Positions 10,453 to 21,492 of a stretch of DNA of 64,000 bases are shown piece after piece. The stretch spans positions 47,003,900 through 47,067,899 of the forward strand of contig NC_067481.1 in the NCBI RefSeq assembly GCF_947179515.1, read 5' to 3'. The translations under genes were made by a program, and so were the position numbers. Below the pieces are notes generated by a model that was not told the DNA's origin, ran no database searches, and saw nothing but the letters and a program-made list of their open reading frames with translations. This DNA is from Apodemus sylvaticus. Lineage: Eukaryota > Chordata > Mammalia > Rodentia > Muridae. The first letter of the stretch is position 1; every line of letters begins with the position of its first letter.

Positions 10453-10585
10453 ACAGAGCAGGGTATGGTGGTACATGTTTGTAGTCCTAGCTGCCTAGGA
10501 AGGTGAGTCACAGTGGTCGCCTTGACTCACCACTTCAAGACCACTTTGGGCAACAAGAGTAAGAGTGTATCTCTGTATACATGTT
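10453..10585 (+). mobile_element. B1-related SINE, diverged
   Basis: GGGTATGGTGGTACATGTTT, GTAGTCCTAGCTGCC and TCAAGACCACTTTGGGCAAC resemble an old Alu/B1-type monomer. Confidence 0.5.
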
Positions 10586-10598
10586 CCAACACATATAC

Positions 10599-10601
<3 letters not shown>

Positions 10602-10641
<40 letters not shown>
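10602..10641. repeat. (CA)n microsatellite
   Basis: About 20 CA dinucleotides. Confidence 0.97.
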
Positions 10642-10644
<3 letters not shown>

Positions 10645-10854
10645 CAAAATCCTGTATGTGGGGTTAAAGAAATGAAGTCTTACTAGGCCAGTGCTCGACC
10701 TCTGAACTACTCACTTAGCCAATTCAGGTCTTTTTAGAAACTGTGATTCTAGTGTCAAAACTGGTTATTTTAGGATTCTGTTTTTTGTGTTTGCATGTAT
10801 GTGTGCATGCATGTGTGTATATAAGAATGTAGAGGCCTAAGGTTGGAAATAATT

Positions 10855-11078
10855 TTCTCTCTTCCACTTCATTCATTAAGGCGGGGTCTCTCAAGTCCAC
10901 GGCTCACCGGTATGGCTAGTCTTTCTGGCCACCTTGCACTGGGGATCCCTTTTGTCTTCGAGCTGAGGCTTGAATTACAGGCGTTCCCCTGCACCTCCCC
11001 AGTGTCTCTGGTGATCTTGAGGCTGATTGGCATGCTGGCATGGCAGTTATTGTAACTACCACACCATCTCTCCAGCTC
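10855..11078 (-). mobile_element. B4-like SINE
   Basis: Complement of B4: the + strand ends with CACCATCTCTCCAGCTCC (the tRNA-like head) and begins with GGCGGGGTCTCTCAAG. Confidence 0.6.
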
Positions 11079-11129
11079 CTTTATTTAAATTACATTTTAT
11101 TTACCATTTTGTGTTTGCAGGGTAGTGTC

Positions 11130-11315
11130 ATAGCACATACATGAAAGTCACAGAACAAGTTTTGGGAATCTGTTTTATGATTCCACCATGTAAACTGCAA
11201 GGATCAAACTCCTATGTGGTAGAAGGAAAGAACCAACTTCTATAAGTTGTCTTCTGACCTCTGCATGTGTGCTGTGACACATGCAGTGTACACACACACA
11301 CACACACACACACGT
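11130..11315 (+). mobile_element. Composite SINE fragments with (CA)n
   Basis: An antisense SINE piece (about 11130-11207) is followed by a + strand piece with GGTAGAAGGAAAGAACCAAC and TCTTCTGACCTCTGCATG, ending in about 12 CA units (11289-11312). Confidence 0.5.
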
Positions 11316-11334
11316 GTGCTGCATGCATGCCTTC

Positions 11335-11462
11335 TGTCTGCAGAGGCCAGAAGAAGATGCTAGACAAAGAAGGTTGTGAGCCCCGGTGTGGGTGCTGGGA
11401 ACTGGACTCAAGTCCTCTGCAAGAGCATCAAGTGCTCTTAACTGCTGAGCCCTCTCCAGTGC
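11335..11462 (-). mobile_element. B3 SINE
   Basis: Complement of B3: GTGGGTGCTGGGAACTGGAC, CTCTGCAAGAGCATCAAGTG and CTCTTAACTGCTGAGCC. Confidence 0.8.
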
Positions 11463-12427
11463 CTGATTTAAAATATAAAAAAATATTTCTTTTCTGTAAC
11501 TGCTGGATTTATGTTCAGGACTTCTGCATTATTCTTATGAAATATAATGTAGTTTTCTATTCTGGAACTGTTTTTGTGGTTTTAATTCAAGTAAAACTGT
11601 ATTTTAAGTGGCGTGGGTCGTGTCCTTTCTCTGTTTTCTGAAATAGTTTGTATGGGCTTAGTGTTGTTTCCTTCTTATGTATGTAGAGTTTATCAGTGAA
11701 TCCATCTAGCTCAGGGTTTCCTTTGTGGTAGGACTTCCAGTTGTGTGGGTATTTGTAGGGTAAGAATTTGAATGTCCCTGAGCCAGTAGGTGGCTCACTG
11801 GAGTCAGCTCAGTGGGAGACACAAATCATCCTTTGCCAGAGGAGTTGGAGTGCTACCAGTGAGGATGTGATATGCGCAGGGCTCCAGTGAGTTTTAGCCA
11901 GCTGGTAGCATCAGTTCTGGCTTTCTGTTTTCTGCTAGACTACAACCTACACAGAGGCAGAGTGTGTGTAAACAGAACGTCACCCAGTCTACTTCCTGGA
12001 AGAGGTCTTACTTTAATACTCCCTTCTTCCCCCAATTCCCTCAAATGAGTTAGCGTTTCCTGGGCCTGTAGTGCCCTCCGTGTAGGGTTGGTCATCTTAC
12101 TTTTGCTTCATGTCACTTTGTTTCTTTGCAGCCAGCTGTCTGCCACCTGGGCCTGTTTCCTTTCCCATAAATGTTGTAGTTAAAATTAATATCAATTGGG
12201 GGTTTCTATTAGATCATTTAGTTCCCAGATAAAAGACACCAAACTTTTATATTTATAATGAGCTTTAGACAGCACTGGAGTTGGGACAGATATCAACCAT
12301 CTAAGCTATTTTATCTACTCCCCTGCTAATAGTTGAGATATAACTTGCCACATTCTACCTGGGCTCTTTTACTCCAACTGGCCAGCCCTCATGGCCAGTT
12401 CTTGTGGTCCCTTACCCCATGGCATCT

Positions 12428-12603
12428 TCCTCTCTCCTCCTCCTCTTCCTCCTCCTCTTCTTCTCTCCTCCTCCTCTTCCTCTCTCTTCCTCCTCCTCTT
12501 CCTCTCTCCTCTTCCTTCTCCTCTTCCTCTCTCCTCCTCCTCTTTTTCCTCCTCCTCTTCCTCCTCCTCTTCCTCTCTCCTCCTTTTACTCCTCCTCCTC
12601 TGC
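12428..12603. repeat. (TCC)n/(CTCTTCC)n polypyrimidine tract
   Basis: About 175 bp of nearly pure C/T built from CTCCTCCTCTTCC-type units. All ORFs here (poly-Ser/Leu or poly-Arg/Glu) are repeat artefacts. Confidence 0.95.
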
Positions 12604-13383
12604 TCTGCTTGAGTCCCCAAGCCCTGGAACCAAAGCCCTGCCTTCCTCTCTTCTGCCCAGCTACAGGCCGTAGGCATCTTTATTAGTGAATCAGGGATAA
12701 CTTGGGGGCAAGGTTACATAGCAGGCCTAGGTGAGGATGTCCTCATCCCTGAAGCAACCAGATTTTGGGGCCAGCATTTAGCATTACGATCCATAGCAAT
12801 AGCCCAAACCTCAACGCACACGCCCCGAGATGTCCCTGTCATCCTCCTTGTGCTTTTGTTTTGTTTTATTTATTTATTTATTTCCCACCCTTCCACATAG
12901 CTTGTTTAGGTTCTGTGCTCACCTGTCCCTCCCTGTCTAACCCTCTTAACTCCCCTAGCCCACCCTTGCTATGACTTAACAAAGCTGCCTTTTGTTTCCC
13001 TGAAAGCACTATGTCAGTGGAACGCTTGGTCTGTCCTCCCTGCTGGACTCTCCTGGAACATGTTTCATGAGGGAGAACTTCGTCTGCCATAGCATGTTTG
13101 GATCTCTAACCCTGGTTGTGCCATTAACACTTAATGCCTAGGTGTTGTATGAATGAGTGGTTATAAACAAGGCTGTTAATTTTGTTTTCATGAATATACA
13201 TCATACCCTAGAGTAGAAAACTTACTTGTTTCATTCAATTATTCTCTATTAAATACTTAATAATAACACACACAAATACGAAATTAACTTTAAGGACTAT
13301 AGGAAATAACTATTCATGTAACCAGTTATCTTTTGCTTTGTAAAATGAATTCCTTGTGAAATCCTTTTGAAATTTTGAAATCT

Positions 13384-13665
13384 AGGGCTGGTGAGATTGC
13401 TTAGTCTAAGAGCGTTTGCTGCACAACCGTGAAGACTTGGATTTAGATCCTACCACCTGCAAGTCAGGTGTGTCTCTCATGTGCCTGTGACCCTGCACTG
13501 AGCACGGAGATAGAGGATCACTAGAGGGCTGGAAACACGAGCCCTGGTTCAGGGAGAGACCCTGCCTCAAAGGAATAGAGCAGAGAGTAGGAGAGGAGGT
13601 CACCTGACACCCTCCTGGCTTCATGTGTGCACGTGTACATGTACACATATGTGCATATGCTACAT
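13384..13665 (+). mobile_element. B4-like SINE
   Basis: GGGCTGGTGAGATTGCTTAG head, GGTTCAGGGAGAGACCCTGC middle and a GCACGTGTACATGTACAC tail. Confidence 0.7.
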
Positions 13666-13765
13666 ACAGTGGGGGGAAGGGATTTAAATTCTTTAGTAAG
13701 TTTCAAGCATTTATGTACTGATGAAATAAGAATTGAAGAGTATATAGGTCACAGTCTCATAACTG

Positions 13766-13826
13766 TTTAATAGTACAGCTTTTTCTAAACGCACATTTAA
13801 TAGTGCAGCTTTTTCTAAACGCACAG
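13766..13826. repeat. Tandem duplication of about 30 bp
   Basis: Two near-identical adjacent copies of a segment containing CAGCTTTTTCTAAACGCACA. They differ by one base (TAGTACAG versus TAGTGCAG). Confidence 0.9.
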
Positions 13827-14404
13827 TTCCTAATGTTTTGGTATTTGTCCCACACTTCACTGCCTTCCCTTGAGTTGTTTCTTTAAATTTTTATATTCAT
13901 TTTAACAAGGAACCACCATGGCCTCATTTTATAGAGAATGGAAAGACCAGTTACTCTGAAAGTACATTGCATGGCTTCCCGCTTTTCCACTTTTAGAATG
14001 GAGTGAGAGCTGTATTATGTATGGATGAGTGCTGTTGAAGTTATTTTATAAAGTTGAAAGTGTTCTAAAATTACAAAGAGTTTATTTCCGGTACAGAACC
14101 ATTGTACAGAGCTTGCTTGTCATGCTTAAATAAGATGGGCTACACTATCTAGTTGATAACTTTTTTGTTCTCGTTCTGTTGACCTCCTATCAGTTAAGAC
14201 TGAGAATGACCACATTAACTATTTGTGTTACTTTAGGTCTAACCATGTCTATGAATGAAGAATTATTTTATTGCCTTTACATGTTGATTATTTTTCATAT
14301 GACATTACAAGCTTTTGTTTAGGGTTTTGACATTTTAACTTTAAATTTTACCATCCTCGTCATTTGTATAGTCTAAAGTTTTTTGCAGAAATATTTTAGG
14401 TAGG

Positions 14405-14545
14405 CTTGTTTTGTTTGAGACATGGTCTTGTGTATCCCAGGCTAGCCTCGAACTCACTGAGGGTCAAAGACCTAGAACTTCTGATCTTCCAGCCTAGACT
14501 TTCTGAGTCTGAAATTATAGGTGTGTGCTTCTGTGCCCAGTTATG
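14405..14545 (-). mobile_element. B1-derived SINE
   Basis: Complement of B1: TTTGAGACATGGTCTTGTGT, CCAGGCTAGCCTCGAACTCA and TGAAATTATAGGTGTGTGC. Confidence 0.7.
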
Positions 14546-14547
14546 TG

Positions 14548-14622
14548 GTACTGGGGACTGAACCCAGAGCTTCATGCATGCTTGGTTGGTAGTCTGCCAA
14601 CCTAGCTGTGTCACCAGTAGAC
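14548..14622 (-). mobile_element. ID SINE
   Basis: Complement of ID: GGTACTGGGGACTGAACCCA and GCATGCTTGGTTGGTAGTCT. Confidence 0.65.
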
Positions 14623-14633
14623 TTTCTCTTTCC

Positions 14634-14695
14634 TTTTTGAGACAGGGTCTCACTGTGTATGTAGTCCAGGCCGGTCTAGAACCCACGGAGATTTG
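14634..14695 (-). mobile_element. B1 SINE fragment
   Basis: TTTTTGAGACAGGGTCTCAC and GTAGTCCAGGCCGGTCTAGA are the complement of the B1 3' half. Confidence 0.6.
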
Positions 14696-15261
14696 AGCCC
14701 AGGTCCTCTGCTTTGTTTGTGTGCTGCTCCTCACAGTGAGTCTGACAGCATAGAGTGCACAGCATCGCTACAACAATGCATGTGCAATTCATGTCAGCCC
14801 TTTGTGCATATGAGAATATAGCACATGAGTCAGACTGACAAAAGTAAGCATTGGGTCTGTACAGAGAGCTCAGCCGTGTAAGGCCAGGCTCACAACTGAA
14901 AGGCAAGGAAAGTGAGTACTAAAAGAGAAAGGGACTTTGAAATGTGAGCAGGGGTGTGTGCTGCTTCAGTGCAAGGGTTGCAAGTGTGCCCCACACCACA
15001 GCTGCATTGTGTGTGATGTGGGTGCTAGGGATGGAACTCAGGTTCCTGTGCACACAGCAGGCACTTTCCCGACAGAACAACTCCTGCCCCCAATTTAATT
15101 TAATAGAAATTGAAGTACTTTTAATGTTGAGATTGTCTTAGTAAAATGAAATTCCAACTCTACTAATAGACCGTGATCATTTTTTAAAAACTATCATAAT
15201 ATGGTAACCTTTACAATAAGCAATGGCTTTATCTCTAAAGTTTTTTTGAGATAACTTTTTT

Positions 15262-15372
15262 TGAGAGGTGGCTTACCAGTTAAGAGTGCATACTGCTCTT
15301 GCAGAGGATTGGAGTTTGAGTTTCCATCTCCCACGTTAGAGTCCACAACTGCTGGCTGGTAGGACCAACTAG
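15262..15372 (+). mobile_element. B3-like SINE fragment
   Basis: GAGAGGTGGCTTACCAGTTA, CTGCTCTTGCAGAGGATTGG and CACAACTGCTGGC are in B3 order. Confidence 0.6.
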
Positions 15373-16331
15373 AGGAGAACCAATAATAAATATAGTTAAA
15401 GTATAAAAATAAGTCTCTAAAAAGGTTTAATAAGTATCACAGAACTCATGTTATATAATGGTCAGGTATAACATCTCTGAGTGAAATGATTTAAAATCCT
15501 GGCATTTAAGGACTTGATGTTCCCTTTCTTGAGTATTTATGAACTCGGTTAACTCATGCAGTTTTGTTGAAATAGACATGAATGAATGTTACATGCTGTG
15601 GGGCTGCTGTCAGTCGGCAGTGAGACTCACGTGCGTGAGTGAGTCTCATTCACTCTCTGGACAGCAAGGTTACGTCAGCCTTCTCTCTACGTTCTTATTT
15701 GCTGCTTCTTGTTATTCACGTAGTGGCTACAATAGAAAAACTTATGCACATGCATACATGGTCTTTGTTTTTGTGTGTACATGTATGAACTAATTACCTC
15801 AAGGAAAAACGCCATAGGCAGAGAGAAATGTTTACAAAATACACATTTGATAACAAGTATTAATAATTGCTAGGACCACACACCAGGCAGCTAAAAAGAA
15901 CAAAAGTTTTAGTCTGGCTCATGTTTCAGAGATGCCAGTTCATTTTGACAAGAAGGACACGGTGGTGGTTGAACCTGGGACCTGTATATTGAAGAAATCC
16001 TACAGACTATCAGTAACCACAGGCTTTGAACTGTGCAGTGGTTGGTAACTAGGGGTGGAACTGATACCCGATGTGAGGGCATCATCGGGTATTTCCTCCT
16101 TAGAGATAATTTGTCTCAAGTGGTCTAGTTATTTACAAAGGTAAAATAAATGCCAAAAGCACAATGACCTGGTTAGCCAAGGATGACCCTTGAACTTCTT
16201 CTGATCCTCCTGCCTCCACTGAGTTTATAGGTTTTCCTTACAACTGGTTTACAGTTAGGAGCTATTATATACAGCTCATTTTTCTTTATTTTGAAATAAA
16301 ATAAATAAAATCTGTTTTCGGTGACATACAA

Positions 16332-16472
16332 CTTTTTTTTTTTTTTTTTTTTTGAGACCTGGTATTCTGTGTACCTCTGGCTGTCCTGGAATTTGTTCTA
16401 TAGACCAGACTAGCCTCAAACTTACAGTGATCTGCCTCCCAACTGCTGGGATAAATAGGTCATACGCCCAAA
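16332..16472 (-). mobile_element. B1 SINE with poly(T) on the + strand
   Basis: A run of about 22 T, then GAGACCTGGTATTCTGTGTA, CTGGCTGTCCTGGAATTTG and CAACTGCTGGGATAAATAG. Confidence 0.8.
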
Positions 16473-16867
16473 TGGCACATGACTTTCCTAAAGAAAGACT
16501 TCAGATGGAGATAGTGTCATAATGTGGGATATAAAATTATGATTATAAAAATATGTGTATGTATACTGCTGTGGAAAACTTATAAAGATTATAAGGATTA
16601 CTTCAGTGCTAATCCTGATTGTTGCTTTATTAATGCTAGAAATATCTGTTACTTGTTTATTTGTTCATTTATTAAGCATTTAATGAGCATCTCCTGTGTG
16701 ATAGGTACTGTACTAGACTCTGGGGAATCAAAGATGCATGAAAGTCGTTCTCTACCCCTGGGACCCACGCCGCTTAGAGGAGTAGTAAACAAGTATGCCT
16801 CCCTCTGAGAGAGCGTGTTTGCAAGTCTTAACTGAGAATTTAGGTGAAAACCTTTTCTGTCTCTGTA

Positions 16868-17096
16868 GCACAGTGGTTCTCAGCCTTCTTGATGCTGTGA
16901 CCGCTTAACGGTTCCTCATGGTGGAGTAACCCCCAGCTATAACATTATTTTCACTGCTACTCCAAAATATAATTTTGCTACTGTTATGAATTGTAATGCA
17001 AATATCTCATATGCAGATGGTCTTAGGTGACCCCTGTCACAGGGTTGTTTGACCACCAAAGGGGTCATGACCCCCACACAGGTTGAGAACCACTGC
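16868..17096 (+). mobile_element. URR1 (hAT-Charlie-type) DNA transposon fossil, near full length
   Basis: Begins CAGTGGTTCTCAGCCTTC and ends GGTTGAGAACCACTG, the imperfect terminal inverted repeats of the family. Between them are GTTCCTCATGGTGGAGTAAC and GTAATGCAAATATCTCATAT. It is a non-coding, non-autonomous element. Confidence 0.85.
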
Positions 17097-17112
17097 TTGT
17101 AGCATACTATCT

Positions 17113-17185
17113 GAAGTACTTAATGCTGTAACTCCTTAATAGTTCCTCATGTTGGGGTGCCCCCCCCAGTATTACCAAACGAGTT
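17113..17185 (+). mobile_element. Second, partial URR1-like copy
   Basis: TAATGCTGTAACTCCTTAAT and AGTTCCTCATGTTGGGGTG repeat the left part of the URR1 copy that ends 17 bp earlier. Confidence 0.65.
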
Positions 17186-17306
17186 GATGTGAGGGCATGA
17201 TATGGAGAATTAGTTTCGCCCCGTATGCACAGGTGCATCTGGAGAAGCTTCATAAGGACGTAGCTTTCCAACTAGACTTTGGGAGAAGTAAGTGGTTCAG
17301 AATTAT

Positions 17307-17440
17307 GAGGGGCTGGAGAGAAAGCTGCTCTTCAGAGGACTGCTTTCATTCCCAGCTCAGGGTCTGACGCCCTCTGGTGGCCACCACAGGTACCCGTATG
17401 TGCTCAGCACACACATAAACAGACACTTAAAGGTTTTAGA
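17307..17440 (+). mobile_element. Shortened B3 SINE
   Basis: GAGGGGCTGGAGAGAAAGCT, CTCTTCAGAGGACTGC, CATTCCCAGCTCAGGGTCTG and GCTCAGCACACACATAAAC. An internal deletion removes part of the B-box region. Confidence 0.7.
17365..17384 (-). promoter_or_regulatory. Candidate CTCF site inside a B3 SINE
   Basis: On the - strand the bases read GGCCACCAGAGGGCGTCAG, close to the CTCF core (CCACNAGRGGGC). Rodent B2/B3 SINEs are known carriers of CTCF motifs. Occupancy cannot be judged from sequence. Confidence 0.5.
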
Positions 17441-17644
17441 ATAAAAGGAGAGCCTACCCTAAAGAGCAGCTAAAAACCACCGTAGTGCCCTGATGTAGAG
17501 CAAGCCTACGTCTAGGCTGCGCATGTGCACGACGCTTTGCTTGGGTCATCTCTTGTGAGCGTTAGGACTAGACAGGTCCGTGAGCCGGGTTCAGGCAGCC
17601 TCACGCTTGAACCTTGACCGTACTGTAGGTTGGGCAGAAGGGGG

Positions 17645-17695
17645 AAAAATATATATATACACACACACACACATTTATACATATATATGTTTATC
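17645..17695. repeat. (TA)n(CA)n low-complexity tract
   Basis: AATATATATATACACACACA followed by more AT/CA repeats. Confidence 0.9.
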
Positions 17696-17834
17696 ATATT
17701 TCTAGTTAGTTCTTACTCAGTATGAAAGAGGATTCGAAGCCAATTAGAAGGTGCTTCCTTATTGTTTTATAGAATGTTGAAATTCATCTGGTTTTAAAGG
17801 TTTTCAGGCCTGTTTGCTTACTGTTGGTTTTGTT

Positions 17835-17970
17835 TGTTGGAGAAAAGGTCACAGTATGCAAGCTGGCCTTGCAGTCCTTATGTAGCTTAGGATAGCCCTA
17901 AACTTCTGATCTTCCTGACTTTACTTTCCAAGTACTGGGGTCACAGGCACATGCCACTACTCAGTCTATA
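17835..17970 (-). mobile_element. Degenerate B1 SINE
   Basis: AGCTTAGGATAGCCCTAAAC, TTCCAAGTACTGGGGTCACA and GGCACATGCCACTACTCAG keep the antisense B1 order. Confidence 0.6.
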
Positions 17971-18149
17971 CACCCTACCAACTGAGCCACCCTACCACTG
18001 ACCTGCATCCCCAGCCTTCAGTGCTTTCAGATATTCATATAACAGAAAATAAGTAGAAGCTTTGTAACACGCCACTTCTGTTAAACACACCTATTGACTC
18101 TGAATTCTTATTTTTCCTACCAAAATGTTTGATCAAAATACTTATAAGT

Positions 18150-18192
18150 AAGCCAGGCATGGCGGAGCATGCCTGTATAGTGAGTCCCAAGA
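18150..18192 (+). mobile_element. B1 5' fragment
   Basis: AGCCAGGCATGGCGGAGCAT and GCCTGTATAG match only the first 40 bp of B1. Confidence 0.55.
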
Positions 18193-18657
18193 CATCTGCC
18201 TTTTAATCACTGTCTTTGTTACTTTTTAAATTCTTAATTGTAGAACTTATACAAGGTATTTTTGGCATTCTTATAGAACTCATCTTTACTGAACTTTATA
18301 TCACTAAACCAAAACCTCGGTGTTCTGTTTTATAAACTAACAGAGTAATTGACTCTTGGAAGGAAGTGTCTGGGGTAGTGCACATATTTATTTCTTGCAC
18401 TCCAAGTCACATGCAGTGTCTGGAAGCTGGCTTCTGCGCTCGCTGGTGTTTAGTTGCCCCTTACCAAGCTCAGCTCTGGGTACATTTCTCCTGGACTAGC
18501 TGTTTCTTATGTGGTGTGAGGTGTTGGACATACGCACTCTGCAGGGCAGAGGTGGAGAGTCATTGACTGTGTTCACATTTGTAGATTCTAAAGTTTAAGG
18601 AACTGAGATCTAGTTTAGTTTTTTTTTTTTTAAAAAAAAATAAAATAAAATAAAAAC

Positions 18658-18838
18658 AAGCCGAGTGTGGTGGCACATGCCTTTGATCCCAGCACTTGGG
18701 AGGCAGAGGCAGGCGGATTTCTGAGTTCGAGGCCAGCCTGGTCTATAGAGTGAGCTTCAGGACAGCCAGGACTACACAGAGAAACCCTGACTCAAACAAA
18801 CAAACAAACAAAACAACAAACAACAGCAACAACAAAAA
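18658..18838 (+). mobile_element. B1 SINE (Mus-type)
   Basis: AGCCGAGTGTGGTGGCACAT, GGCGGATTTCTGAGTTCGAG, GGACAGCCAGGACTACACAG and a (CAAA)n tail. The GATTTCTGAGTTCGAGGCC signature is typical of young mouse B1. Confidence 0.92.
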
Positions 18839-19272
18839 ACTATTTCCCCAAAAAGGAAGGAACTCTGACGTTTGAAAGATACTAATTAGAAGCATCAGAA
18901 CCTCGCCTGCCACCTGTCTCAACAAGTTAGTTATAACTCTTACCTTTTGAATGGATAATGGTGACTATTTTGAGTTATCTAGATTTAACTTTCACTCCTT
19001 AATGCTATCATTAAAACTAGCCAGAGTTTAATAGGGAATGTCACACACACACACACACCCAGAAGATTTAAGCTGAGAAATAAAAGCAAAATGTAAATTA
19101 CTTCATGTATGGCTGAATTAGTTTCAGAGTTCAGGATTTTTCTCTAGATGCTCTAAAAATAAAAATCTTAATTCTATATACAGAAATGGCTATAGAATTT
19201 ATACACATAGAAAAATAAGAAATGCTATTAAGTATATGTTTAGTAATTCAAATTTTTAACTTCCTTTTTCAG

Positions 19273-19302
19273 CTCTGACCGTCTGATAGAAGAAACCATA
19301 AG
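19273..19302 (+). CDS. Gosr1: GS28 Golgi SNARE, 30-nt microexon (residues 172-182)
   Basis: A very short exon between the acceptor TTCCTTTTTCAG and the donor AG|GTAGGA. Its first base completes Asn172, nine codons encode SDRLIEETI, and the last two bases (AG) are completed to Ser182 by the next exon. The residues form part of the SNARE heptad series, so the exon is needed for a normal coiled-coil register. Both junctions are phase 2; skipping would remove exactly ten residues in frame. The intron before it is 9.7 kb and the one after it 3.0 kb. The identification rests on the perfect fit between neighbouring exons and the GS28 sequence. Confidence 0.95.
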
Positions 19303-19634
19303 GTAGGAGTAGTTTTTGTGTATTTCACAGCTGCATTTGCACACTTAGTGATTAGATCAAGCCAGCCCTGCTTACTAGGGTGAAGGTCAAGTCATGCTCC
19401 TTAAGGGATGACAATTTTACTAGATAGTAATGCATCTCTGCTGTGACCTTACTTTCTAAGGGCATTTAATCTTCTTAGTAATAGGTTCATGAGATAGACT
19501 TTGATCAGTAGATTCCTTCTCCCAAACAAAAAAGAAATTATGGGATTTGCCTATGATCGCATGGCTAATAACTAATATTGAGGACTCGGATCCCCTACTT
19601 AGAGTCTCTAATATCTCTGGGGCAAGAACATTTA

Positions 19635-19815
19635 TACCGAGCCACTGCTCTGAGGCAGTGATGGCTTAATGGTCTTGCCTGCCACCAAATCTGACCACCA
19701 GATCCTTGGGACCTACTTGGTGGAAGGAGAGAACCAACTCTCAACAGTCGTCCTCTGGCGGTGCACGAGCATTGTGGCTGCACACACGCACTCATGCACA
19801 CAAGGCAAGTTAGTT
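19635..19815 (+). mobile_element. B4/RSINE1-like SINE
   Basis: GGCAGTGATGGCTTAATGGT, TGGAAGGAGAGAACCAACTC and a CACACACGCACTCATGCAC tail. Confidence 0.6.
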
Positions 19816-21334
19816 TTTAAAAATAGGTAATTATGTTTAGTTCATAATAGTAGTAAGAAATCTGGAGTTCCAGTAAGCATATTTTTGAAGCATTATATAT
19901 ATGAAGCTTACATTTTATCTCTTAAGTATTTGAAACTTGAAATAGCAGCCTACATTTCACTCAGCGCAACTCCAGATGATGGGGTAGATAGGAAAGTATG
20001 TCTAGATAGACTTTATGTGGTACTGGAAATCATGCATATTCAACAAGGTAATAACTTAATGTAATATTCAGTCTCCAAGGAACACAAAGTGCTTTGTACA
20101 AATTATTTTTTAATGCCTATCCACTGTGAGTCAAGTGCACATGAGATAATGATGATTCTCCTTCAAAAACCAGAGGCCTGTATGGCTCAGAGATTGTCCT
20201 TACTACAAGCTGGAATTCTCTTAAGACCATAAAGACCCTTGTTGTAATTTCAAGCAGAATTTGGTCAATTTTCATTTCTTCTGCTGCTTCTATGCCTCCT
20301 CGTGCTTTCAAAAGACCCTCTGGCTAGCCAGATATCATGGTTCATGCCTACACTCGCTGTGGCCTCAGTTCCTAAGCAATGGCCTGGATCTAGGATTGTC
20401 ATGACACTCCGCCTGGCCTTCATCACTGCCCCTCTTTTAAGGGACTGACCATTTACAATACCACCAGTGTGTGTGCACGTTAGTGAGACAGAACTTCCTT
20501 CACCTTCCTTGGCCAGAGCCCCACAGATAGCTTTCTGGGCCCTCTTGGCAGCGTCATGAAGGATAGGCTCATTCTTCTGCTCCCTTTATGTCACCTGTTT
20601 GCCTGTCGGTAACTCTCCAGGTCCTTTCTTATCTTCAGTGACCATTTCCTGACCACTTGTTAGACAGCCACTCCTTGGTTTTTCCAAACAGCCGTTGCCA
20701 AACTTGCGTCTTTCTACTAATGTTCTTTGAGGTCACTGGCTTCCCAGGATGTTTTCTGATGTTTTTGTTGCTGGGTTGTTTTTTATTACTTCAGTAAATA
20801 TCCTTCTATGTGCCTCCTTACACATTCATTGTATTCTCAGTAGTGAAATTATTCTGAATAATTGTCATTCCTCTAGCATCTCTAGATGAAAACACCTGGC
20901 AGCATATCCTGTGAGGCTCAGCCCATCCCGTGTGTGTTCATTTGCCCATGAACGCCCAGCAGCTTCTCACCATGGGTGGCCTAGGTGTCTGTCCCCTCCA
21001 GGAGCTGAGCATCTCACCAGTAGCCAGCCTGGAAGCCCCTTGGCCTCTAAGTCCCACTACACGCACAAGAGCCAAGGGAACAGAGTTCCTTTCCTCAGCC
21101 CAGGACTGCCAGGTCCACAGGCTCCCACTGTCAGGCTCCAGGGCTTTCCTGTGGGTCTCTTGCTTGAGAAGGTTTATGTAGCCCCTCTGGCTGGCTGTCT
21201 TCCCTAGAGCTTCCAAGGGAACCAGAGTGAGGGCTTTTGTTCTGGACACTCCACGGAAGAAAATGTGTCTAAGGTGCACTAGGAAATTGTATCTAGTGAA
21301 CATTTCCCCCAATTTCTGGGACTCTTTTGTTTTG

Positions 21335-21492
21335 TTTTGTTTTGTTTTTTGTTTTTTGAGACACAGGGTTTCTCTGTGTAACCCTGGATGTCCTGGAACT
21401 CTGTAGACCAGGCTGGCCTTGAACTCAGAAATCCACCTGCCTCTGCCTCCTAAGTGCTGGGATTAAAGGCATGCAGCACCACTGCCTGGCTA
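21335..21492 (-). mobile_element. B1 SINE
   Basis: The (TTTTG)n tail is followed by AGACACAGGGTTTCTCTGTG, CAGGCTGGCCTTGAACTCAG and AAGTGCTGGGATTAAAGGCA. Confidence 0.92.

Larger units (their letters stand above)
9565..19272 (+). other. Gosr1 intron of 9.7 kb, SINE-rich
   Basis: Contains the repeats listed between 10245 and 18815. The stretches 11465-12425, 13830-14400, 15375-16330 and 18200-18600 show no clear repeat and no supported exon. Confidence 0.7.

Noticed and set aside
12369..12686. Poly-Ser/Leu and poly-Arg/Glu ORFs
   Set aside because: Simple-sequence artefacts of the (TCC)n tract.
20117..20311. - strand frame with protein-like composition (EEMKIDQILLEITTRVF)
   Set aside because: Starts without ATG, is only about 65 codons, has no splice signals and matches no family that I know; a pseudogene fragment cannot be excluded.
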